Shown one piece after another: positions 33,592-39,264 of a stretch of 39,264 nt of DNA. The position numbers and the translations under genes were made by a program. Within the stretch, counting starts at the first letter, position 1, and the number at the start of each line of letters is the position of its first letter. The stretch comes from Syntrophaceae bacterium UBA3084. Its GTDB lineage: Bacteria > Desulfobacterota > Syntrophia > Syntrophales > UBA6807. The stretch lies in assembly GCA_002367335.1 (NCBI GenBank), contig DFBI01000047.1, positions 1 through 39,264 of the forward strand, written 5' to 3'. The notes beneath the pieces are model-generated. The model did not search any database, had not been told where the DNA came from, and saw nothing but the letters and a program-made list of their open reading frames with translations.

Positions 33592-34187
33592 GAATTTGGG
33601 GGAGCATTCTTGATAATCTTTGCCCCGCAACCAATTATAGAATTTTCACCGATTTCAATATATTCCCGTGTTACCGCATTGCTGCCGAAAAAAGTCCCTC
33701 GACCAACCTTAACCCCACCGTTGATTACAGCGTCTGTGGCGATGTGGCAATGATCTTCGATGACGGCATCATGTTCGATAAGTGCCCTGGTATTGATGAT
33801 GCAGTTTTCCCCGATTTTTGCTCCAGCATTCACCAGTGCATAGTGCATGACGATAGTTCCCTCTTCAAGCCGGGCATGTCTCGAAACATAAGCCAGCGGC
33901 GATATAATTACAGGCAGCCTGCCGCCAAGTTTTTTTACTTTCTCGAAAAGCCTTATCCGCTTTTCCGGACTCTTGATCTGACCCAGAGTAACTAGGCAAT
34001 TCTTATGTTCCTTGACCAGATCAGGCAGATCATCATCTGTGGCGATGATTTCATAGCCCAGAATCTTCTGATGCAGCTTTTCCGGCACATCCACAATGCC
34101 CGCGATCTGAAACGTTCCAGCCTGTTCGATTACGTCAACGCAGGATTTACAGTGACCGCCTCCTCCTATGAGAATTATTTTATGCAT
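33573..34187 (-). CDS. legH: Sugar N-acetyltransferase (LegH/PglD-like)
   Basis: 204 aa. N-terminal small Rossmann domain (IILIGGGGHCKSCVDVIE) and a C-terminal left-handed beta-helix with hexapeptide repeats (IGENCIINTRALIEHD, IEDHCHIATDAVINGG, IGENSIIGCGAKI), the PglD/NeuD architecture. Acetyl-CoA-dependent acetylation of the 4-amino group of the LegC product is the expected step. Start overlaps the upstream gene by eight bases. The C-terminus SSIFHL is array-encoded. Confidence 0.85.
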   Translation of the reverse strand: MHKIILIGGGGHCKSCVDVIEQAGTFQIAGIVDVPEKLHQKILGYEIIATDDDLPDLVKEHKNCLVTLGQIKSPEKRIRLFEKVKKLGGRLPVIISPLAYVSRHARLEEGTIVMHYALVNAGAKIGENCIINTRALIEHDAVIEDHCHIATDAVINGGVKVGRGTFFGSNAVTREYIEIGENSIIGCGAKIIKNAPPNSSIFHL

Positions 34188-35811
34188 TTTGAAAAAATTT
34201 AATAATATAGTCTATTTCAGGCTCTTTTAAATTTACAGAACATGGAATATTAATAGTTTTGTCAATCAAATCATTTGCTTTTTCGATTTGATAAAATTGA
34301 CAACTCCTATAGGGCTTTTGCATATGGTTAAGGTACCATACAGGGCGTGTCTGAATATTGTTTTCAGTAAGGTAGGTCATTAACTGTTCTCTGTCTTTTC
34401 CGTATGCGCTTTTATCAATTTGCAATGCGTACATCCAATGATTGTTTTCCGCATATTCCGGAGTTTTCGCAATATGTAATCCTGAAATTTCATCAATTTC
34501 GTTTTTATAACGTCGATAGTTCCGCTTCTTTGTCTTTAAATATCCTGGAAGTTGTTCCAACTGTGCAACACCCATTGCCGCCTGAATATTTGTTAATCTG
34601 TAATTATAACCAATCTCATTATGAATATAACGAATTCCATCATCTTTGGCCTGTGTGGTCAGATATCTCGCTTTTTCCGCCAGCGCCGGATCATCGGTTA
34701 AGATCATCCCGCCGCCGCCGGTAGTGATTAACTTGTTCCCATTAAAGGAAAGACAGCCAAGTGTCCCCACAGTGCCGCAATGCCTGCCCTTATGTTTCCC
34801 GCTGATATACCGCGTGCCGAGACTTTCTGTGGCATCTTCAATGATTTTGATATTACGCTTGAGGCAGATATCGGTTAGTTCATCAAGGAATACGGCATTG
34901 CCAAATACATGGACAGGAATAATTGCGGAAATTCGCCTGCCGGTTAAACGGTTGTACGTGGATCCACTTCGAAATTCCGTCTCCTTTTCCAGAAAGCGGA
35001 TTACCTTGCCGGCATCAATGTTATAATATCGATCACAGTCCATAAACACCGGATCTGCCGATAAATATATAACAACATTTATCGGCGAGATAAAGGTTAA
35101 GGTCGGCACAATCACTTCATCCCCGGGCTGCACACCCGCCAGATTTAAGGCAATATGCAGAGCGGCAGTGCCGTTCATGCAGGCCACGGCATGCTTTGCG
35201 CCGGTGTATTCAGCAATCCTTTGCTCAAAGAGGTCCACATACTTTCCCACAGAGGAGACCCACTCGGTATCAAGACACTCCTTGATGTACTTCCATTCGT
35301 TGCCTTGAATAGATGGAACTGAAAGTGGAATAACTTTGCTATATTCTTTCTTTTCCGCTCCTTTGTTTTCTTCGCCGGAAAAAGGGTTAATTACATCAAA
35401 AAAATCGTATTTTTTAAAATCCTTGTCGTTTGCGGTAATAAATTTCTTGATATTGTTATGCTTACATAGATTTGCAATTAAATGATCATAGATTTCATAT
35501 TTTCGGACGTTATGATTTGCGGCACTTTCAAAAGTAACCTCCAAAATATCTATATTTGTTTCCAATACCTCTATTTTTTTATTAAGTAAGATATTCTTAA
35601 TAATTCCATAGGATTTATCCGGTGAAATTGGGTCGCTAACCACCTTATCATTAGTAATGATCTGATAAAATTCAATCAAACTTATATCAGCAATAGCAAA
35701 TCCATCTGCCCGGATCAGGTCTTCAAGGACTGCTTCTGCCTTATCATTAAACTGTGACTGGGCATTAAAAGCATATATAAGGATATTGCTATCTATACAA
35801 ATATCCATCAT
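34180..35811 (-). CDS. PIN-domain (VapC-like) fused to LegC-like aminotransferase
   Basis: 543 aa. Residues 1-144: PIN ribonuclease-type domain with the expected acidic residues Asp7, Glu47, Asp109 and Asp129/Asp131 in DSNILIYAF, SLIEFYQI, EIYDHLIAN and TANDKDF, so toxin chemistry looks intact. Residues about 165-543: DegT/DnrJ/EryC1 aminotransferase with PLP lysine in SFNGNKLITTGGGG, as in LegC. No stop separates them. An AAAGGAG sequence lies just before the aminotransferase part but no ATG, GTG or TTG follows, so the native start seems lost. The upstream antitoxin-like ORF overlaps the start. A fusion of toxin and sugar enzyme is unusual. Confidence 0.8.
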   Translation of the reverse strand: MMDICIDSNILIYAFNAQSQFNDKAEAVLEDLIRADGFAIADISLIEFYQIITNDKVVSDPISPDKSYGIIKNILLNKKIEVLETNIDILEVTFESAANHNVRKYEIYDHLIANLCKHNNIKKFITANDKDFKKYDFFDVINPFSGEENKGAEKKEYSKVIPLSVPSIQGNEWKYIKECLDTEWVSSVGKYVDLFEQRIAEYTGAKHAVACMNGTAALHIALNLAGVQPGDEVIVPTLTFISPINVVIYLSADPVFMDCDRYYNIDAGKVIRFLEKETEFRSGSTYNRLTGRRISAIIPVHVFGNAVFLDELTDICLKRNIKIIEDATESLGTRYISGKHKGRHCGTVGTLGCLSFNGNKLITTGGGGMILTDDPALAEKARYLTTQAKDDGIRYIHNEIGYNYRLTNIQAAMGVAQLEQLPGYLKTKKRNYRRYKNEIDEISGLHIAKTPEYAENNHWMYALQIDKSAYGKDREQLMTYLTENNIQTRPVWYLNHMQKPYRSCQFYQIEKANDLIDKTINIPCSVNLKEPEIDYIIKFFQNA

Positions 35812-36031
35812 CGTCTCTTCTATGCAGAAATTCTCTTGTTAAATTATCCTCTTTTAATTTTATTTTTGGTCCTTTTCTCAACAGCTCAATAAAATCTTTT
35901 GCGTCTTTAGTCTTATCTTCCTTTTCAATATCATAAATAATTTTTAGTTGCTTACCTGTTAATTTTTTCAGTAAATCAGGACTAATATCCAAAACTCCAT
36001 TGGATTTCATTTTGGTAATTATATGCTGCAT
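35789..36031 (-). CDS. Putative antitoxin partner of the PIN domain
   Basis: 80-aa charged protein, a helical N-terminus (DISPDLLKKLTGKQLKIIYDIEKED) and an acidic/basic tail. Not clearly a named family. Size, position, a GGAGGC ribosome-binding sequence and 23-base overlap with the PIN-domain gene fit a VapB-like antitoxin. Confidence 0.55.
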   Translation of the reverse strand: MQHIITKMKSNGVLDISPDLLKKLTGKQLKIIYDIEKEDKTKDAKDFIELLRKGPKIKLKEDNLTREFLHRRDDDGYLYR

Positions 36032-36057
36032 GTTGCCTCCTTAAACCGCCTCTCTTT

Positions 36058-37050
36058 TCAAATATTGTAGATATCAAACTTATATTTCTGCAAATTTTCA
36101 GGGTTCGTAAACCAGTTGATCGTCTTTTCAAGTCCTTCTCTTATTGAATACTTCGGCTCAAAACCGGTTAATTCCCTTATTTTTGTATTGTCGCACCACA
36201 AGCGATATACCTCTGATTTCTCGGGACGAAGGCGTGTATTATCTGTGATTACTTCTACATCGGAATTCATGATTTCTTTGATTTTATCAACTACGTCTCC
36301 TATGGAAATCTCAAAGTTGGAACCAATATTTACCGTCTCACCGATTGCCTTTTCGCATTCAGCAAGGGCAATAAATCCACGGCATATATCCTCAACGTAG
36401 CTGAGATCGCGCGTTGGGGTTAGATCACCAAGATTTATTACCCTTTTGCCACTTACAATCTGGGTAATAATGGTCGGGATAACCGCTCGAGCTGACTGGC
36501 GCGGCCCATAAGTATTAAATGGGCGTGCAATAATCAAAGGCAAGTTAAACGCATTGTGAAAACTTTTGGCCATTGCATCCGCGCAGATTTTTGAAGCACT
36601 GTAAGGTGACTGCGGCTGTAATGGGTGTTTTTCGTTAATAGGAACATACTGGGCTGTGCCATAGACTTCGGATGTGGATGTATGGATCACACGTTCACAC
36701 CCATTTTCAAGCGCCCCCTGGCAGATATTTAGTGTCCCTTTGATATTTGTATCCGCATAGCTGTCAGGCGCAACATAAGAATACGGTATCGCAATAAGAG
36801 CCGCCAGATGGAATATCACATCTACACCTTTGGTTATATGCTTGCAATAATGGGGATCGCGCACATCACCGGTTAGCACTTCAATATCATCCAGACAATC
36901 TATATCCTCCAGCCATCCCCAATAGTTGAAGGAATTATAGCAGCTTAATGCCTTGACGTCGGCACCGTGCTCCACCAGCATCTCAGTAAGATGCGAGCCA
37001 ATGAAGCCATCAGCACCGGTTACGAGAATGCGCTTATTTTTCAAATACAA
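36058..37050 (-). CDS. legB: NAD-dependent sugar-nucleotide 4,6-dehydratase (LegB-like)
   Basis: 330-aa extended SDR. RILVTGADGFIGSHL (nucleotide site), HTSTSEVYGTAQY and the YSASK catalytic stretch are clear. Related to LegB, which makes a 4-keto-6-deoxy hexosamine that the LegC aminotransferase, here downstream, would use. Start is TTG at 37050, six bases after a GGAG sequence; no ATG is suitably placed. First gene of the long minus-strand series. Confidence 0.83.
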   Translation of the reverse strand: MYLKNKRILVTGADGFIGSHLTEMLVEHGADVKALSCYNSFNYWGWLEDIDCLDDIEVLTGDVRDPHYCKHITKGVDVIFHLAALIAIPYSYVAPDSYADTNIKGTLNICQGALENGCERVIHTSTSEVYGTAQYVPINEKHPLQPQSPYSASKICADAMAKSFHNAFNLPLIIARPFNTYGPRQSARAVIPTIITQIVSGKRVINLGDLTPTRDLSYVEDICRGFIALAECEKAIGETVNIGSNFEISIGDVVDKIKEIMNSDVEVITDNTRLRPEKSEVYRLWCDNTKIRELTGFEPKYSIREGLEKTINWFTNPENLQKYKFDIYNI

Positions 37051-37071
37051 TCTTTACTCCTTATTGTTATT

Positions 37072-37345
37072 ACTAATGGGGGACGTTGGTGCAAAGCTGC
37101 GTAAAGTTCGCTCGAGCCCACAGAGGCACAGAGGAATTATGAATAGGAAAGGAGGGCATGATTCTATGCGTCCCTTCTATCGCATCTCGTTTTTAATCAG
37201 CAGCTCCTATCGGCAGTCTCCGAACTCTGATACGTTTCTCCTCAAAGACAACGACCGCACCACCTCTTAACTCGTCCTCAATAGCAGAAAGATTAGCCAC
37301 AAGCAAAGAAACCTGCCTTTCGAATCACTAATGGGGGACGTTGGT
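37072..37345. repeat. 19-bp direct repeats flanking a remnant
   Basis: ACTAATGGGGGACGTTGGT occurs exactly at 37072-37090 and 37327-37345. They bracket the DUF5615-like remnant; the second copy lies just past the stop of the transposase remnant, so they could be element ends of a REP/Y1-type transposon. A related GGGGGACGGAG is at 38791-38801. Confidence 0.6.
37193..37324 (-). pseudogene. DUF5615-like (PIN-like) C-terminal remnant
   Basis: Open frame of 43 codons ending IRVRRLPIGAAD and containing LRGGAVVVFEEKRIRVRRLP, the usual C-terminal end of DUF5615 proteins. N-terminal part missing. Lies between the 19-bp direct repeats. Confidence 0.55.
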
Positions 37346-37357
37346 AGTTTTGTCAGT

Positions 37358-37600
37358 TTATGCAAGTATATCCCTCAACTTTGGGTCATTGTCAACTATC
37401 ATTTTTCCCCTATACACGCATTGACCGACACTTACCCGCCCAATACTCAGTGCCTCGGCAACCTCCGAAGCACTGTATCCGTTATCGCTTACAGCTAGGA
37501 ATGATATTATAGCTCGAGCCATACTAACTTCCCTTCTTCGGCTAGAAGAAATGATAGAGTTCGTTTTTAGATCAAGGTGGGAAGCGACTTTATCAATTAA
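37358..37600 (-). pseudogene. REP-associated (Y1/IS200-like) transposase C-terminal remnant
   Basis: An 80-codon frame with SRRREVSMARAIISFLAV, then GYSASEVAEALSIGRVSV and YRGKMI, the C-terminal helix-turn-helix tail typical of REP-associated tyrosine transposases. The catalytic HUH and Tyr part is absent, and a stop lies just upstream. This is debris of a mobile element. Confidence 0.65.
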
Positions 37601-38246
37601 TTAATCTCTTAAACCTTCAGCTATGCTGATGGTCCTAGTTTTGCTATGCGGGTAAGTGGGAGTATTTTTTCACCGCCCGCTTCGCTCAAGACGCAAAGTT
37701 CGCAAAGAAAAGATATATTTTTTCTGCTGAGAGGGCAGAAAAGAATACGCTTACGCAAAAACCATAGCATAATCATTCAAAGCACATATATACCGACGAA
37801 TAGAATTGTATAGTTGCCATAAGGCTTGTAGCTTTTGTTTTCCTTTCTTTCAAAGGAAAACAAAAAGGAAGTAAACTTGGCGTTCTTTGCGTCTTTGCGG
37901 TAAAATAGATGCCAGGAATCATCAGCCTTGTCACTCTGCGGTGTCTTGCACCAAGTTAATCCTCGACTTAAACCTGGCGAAAGGAAGAAACTGCCCCACG
38001 GGTTCGAGACCCAAGGCAGGGACCTTCTCTTCCGCTAGAATGGCTGGTTTTACCGATAAAAGAAAGCTTTTCATTTTTTTAACTTTGAACATACAAGGCA
38101 AAATCACCACTGCCCAAAATTCTTTCATCTCCCTTTTCCCATTCTTCCTTCTTTCTCCCCAATAGATTCCTTTTGTTCCCGCCCGCGCTTCGGACCAATC
38201 CACCACCCGATAAAGCTCAAAGCTGAATGCTGAATGCTCAAAGCAA
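37601..38246. other. Gene-poor stretch with repeats
   Basis: Contains inverted matches of a GCGTCTTTGCGG word (37880-37900) and its complement region (37664-37710), a perfect 14-bp hairpin at 37833-37865, and a minus-strand ORF (37931-38206) I cannot assign and do not trust. A five-unit heptamer array closes it at 38215-38249. Confidence 0.5.
37833..37865. repeat. Perfect 14-bp inverted repeat
   Basis: TTTTGTTTTCCTTT and its exact reverse complement around a 5-base loop CTTTC. Could act as a bidirectional terminator or be a small palindromic element; no adjacent gene decides. Confidence 0.7.
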
Positions 38247-38249
38247 CTA
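38215..38249. repeat. 5-unit heptamer array, GCTGAAT type
   Basis: GCTCAAA, GCTGAAT, GCTGAAT, GCTCAAA, GCAACTA in phase. The last unit ends with the stop codon of the truncated four-helix-bundle gene. Confidence 0.85.
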
Positions 38250-38450
38250 AGATGAAGAGATCGAATTTATGAGACCCTTTATCATGGACACTATTTCTTT
38301 ACCATGCATTTCGAGTTGAGAATAACGATCATCAGATATCCATTTCTTTCTCCGGAAAATTTCGAGCAAGGTCATTGTTTCATATAATGACCCCCTTGAT
38401 ATGTACAAATATTGCACAAACTCCTTTTTTGAAAAACGACCTTGCCCTCT
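38247..38450 (-). pseudogene. Truncated four-helix-bundle (IVP/S23) gene
   Basis: The C-terminal half of an IVP family protein in an open frame: GRFSKKEFVQYLYISRGSL, a TMTLLEIFRRKKWIS helix and MHGKEIVSMIKGLINSI. The N-terminal half with the AEG segment is missing; the reading frame meets the GIY-YIG gene stop at 38451. Second IVP copy in this window, again ending on a heptamer array. Confidence 0.75.
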
Positions 38451-38705
38451 TTACCCGGTTAAATAAGATTTGAGTCGCTTTTTTAGAAACATTCTGCCAT
38501 GATATGTCTTTAGATATTTTTCACGTCTTGTTGCATCTTCTCTACTAAGACAGGCTTCATAATAGATCAAATTGAAAGGTGCTCTTTTTTTAGTAGAATC
38601 CACAAGGCCCTTGTTATGTCGCTCAAATCTTAACTTGAGTTCTTTTGTGAATCCAATATAGAATTTTCCATCCTTTTGGCTTTGCAAGACATAAGTGTAA
38701 TACAT
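38451..38705 (-). CDS. GIY-YIG nuclease-superfamily protein
   Basis: 84 aa from ATG 38705 (a GTG is one codon upstream). YYTYVLQSQKDGKFYIGFT is the GIY-YIG core, followed by the Arg of LKLRFERHN and the Glu/Lys-rich REDATRREKYLK segment, as in short YhbQ/UPF0213-like proteins. Family members are small putative nucleases of unknown role, often in accessory regions. Directly abuts the IVP remnant. Confidence 0.85.
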   Translation of the reverse strand: MYYTYVLQSQKDGKFYIGFTKELKLRFERHNKGLVDSTKKRAPFNLIYYEACLSREDATRREKYLKTYHGRMFLKKRLKSYLTG

Positions 38706-38878
38706 CACATATTCAAGCTATTTAACTGGGCAGGTATTCATAGATACGCTGGTGGAACTCGCTTCTATTTGCTCCAAGACGCTGTATCTGGGGGACGGAG
38801 TTAGTTTAATAGTTTAATATGTAACGTCCATCATTTTCTTTTATATTTAATACGTTGAAATAATTCATACCGTTCCAT
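38706..38878. other. Short intergenic gap
   Basis: No gene. Contains GGGGGACGGAG (38791-38801), related to the repeats at 37072 and 37327. Confidence 0.4.
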
Positions 38879-39136
38879 TTATCTCAATGCTCTTCTGATT
38901 TTCTTCGGATCTTGACGGAGATCCAGAACTCTCTTAACTAAGATAAGATCCTGATTTTCCATGGTGTAGTAGATGGCATACGGGAATCTTTTTGAAAGTA
39001 ACCGATGATAACCAGCGACTTTCCGATGAATTCCGCTATACAGAACCAACGAGTCAATGTCAGAAAACAATGAATCAAAGAAGTAATCCCCTACCCCCAC
39101 ACCTCTATAATAACGAAATCCAGATGATTTTATCAA
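38879..39136 (-). CDS. RelE/ParE-like toxin, possibly N-terminally altered
   Basis: 85 aa. GIHRKVAGYHRLLSKRFPYAIYYTMENQDLILVKRVLDLRQDP is the usual second half of RelE/ParE toxins (mRNA interferase or gyrase inhibitor). The N-terminal helix expected at the start looks altered: the frame only has a TTG start and the usual AEEDL-type beginning is not seen, so a frameshift or start change is possible. No antitoxin gene is seen in the remaining bases. Confidence 0.65.
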   Translation of the reverse strand: MIKSSGFRYYRGVGVGDYFFDSLFSDIDSLVLYSGIHRKVAGYHRLLSKRFPYAIYYTMENQDLILVKRVLDLRQDPKKIRRALR

Positions 39137-39195
39137 TCGGCTGATTATGTTAAACAGCCCAATATCTATAACCTTGCTAAATAATTGGATCTTTC

Positions 39196-39250
39196 ATTAT
39201 GGTATAGTATAAATTAGCTTTCACCAAAATAATTAATACTATATCATAAT
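39196..39250. promoter_or_regulatory. Imperfect inverted repeat upstream of the toxin
   Basis: ATTATGGTATAGTAT (39196-39210) and ATACTATATCATAAT (39236-39250) pair with one mismatch. It sits upstream of the toxin gene, where an operator could lie, but the antitoxin is not visible. Confidence 0.3.
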
Positions 39251-39264
39251 AGAGCATTTTTTGT

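Noticed and set aside
37960..38025. tRNA-like GGGTTCGAGACCC sequence
   Set aside because: The motif resembles a T-arm, but I could not form an acceptor stem or anticodon arm around it.
37931..38206. 91-aa minus-strand ORF and an overlapping 92-aa plus-strand ORF
   Set aside because: Neither resembles a family; both sit in repeat-rich DNA and overlap each other.

Overview
The window is a 39 kb stretch of a surface-polysaccharide locus. Almost every gene is on the minus strand and reads from about 37 kb down to about 0.3 kb, so transcription runs right to left. Gene content (polyprenyl-phosphate sugar transferases, Wzx flippase, Wzy polymerase, GDP-fucose and CMP-legionaminate-type pathways) fits a Gram-negative bacterium. 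The mixture of an EPS/O-antigen locus with degenerate short-word repeat arrays, a four-helix-bundle (IVP/S23) gene and toxin-antitoxin debris suggests an uncultured lineage such as Desulfobacterota. That taxonomic guess is weak, because the window has no rRNA or core marker.

Layout, in transcription order. (1) 39.2-37.1 kb: accessory debris, with a RelE/ParE-like toxin, a GIY-YIG protein, a truncated second IVP gene, remnants of a REP-type (Y1) transposase and of a DUF5615 protein, and direct repeats. (2) 37.05-27.0 kb: a nonulosonate (legionaminic-acid-type) pathway: LegB-like dehydratase, a VapBC-like antitoxin followed by a PIN-domain/LegC aminotransferase fusion, LegH-like acetyltransferase, LegI/NeuB-like synthase, LegG/NeuC-like epimerase, PtmE-like CBS-nucleotidyltransferase, a Gfo/Idh oxidoreductase and an SpsF-type cytidylyltransferase/class III aminotransferase fusion. 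(3) 27.0-15.6 kb: a visibly AT-rich assembly block with a likely glycosyltransferase, Wzx, methyltransferase, APH-like kinase, asparagine-synthase-type amidotransferase, heparinase-like protein, glycosyltransferase and Wzy; a 148-bp MITE-like element lies between wzx and the methyltransferase. (4) 15.4-7.8 kb: two GT4 glycosyltransferases, a NodU-type carbamoyltransferase, a C-terminally truncated sugar transferase joined to an aminotransferase scrap, then gmd and fcl for GDP-L-fucose. (5) 7.7-0.3 kb: a rearranged zone with one full initiating sugar transferase plus two fragments of others, a nuclease-like/DUF2283 pair, a 4-epimerase-like SDR, a PglF/CapD-type 4,6-dehydratase, an IVP gene and a UDP-sulfoquinovose synthase.

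Function as a whole (inference): initiating transferase, glycosyltransferases, Wzx and Wzy would build and export a heteropolysaccharide containing fucose, a legionaminate-like sugar, a 4,6-dehydratase-derived sugar and perhaps sulfoquinovose, decorated by carbamoylation, methylation and amidation.

The most unusual signal is a family of short tandem-word arrays at about 15 places. Their sequences are unrelated to each other, but nearly all share an exact 7-nt period (a few 8 or 9). Many begin at, or include, the stop codon of a gene, and three or four lie in frame inside enzyme genes. The intact IVP/S23 ORF sits precisely between two long heptamer arrays in inverted orientation. A truncated second IVP copy also ends on a heptamer array. 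IVP proteins are structural relatives of Avd, the reverse-transcriptase partner in diversity-generating retroelements, so the pairing is worth testing.
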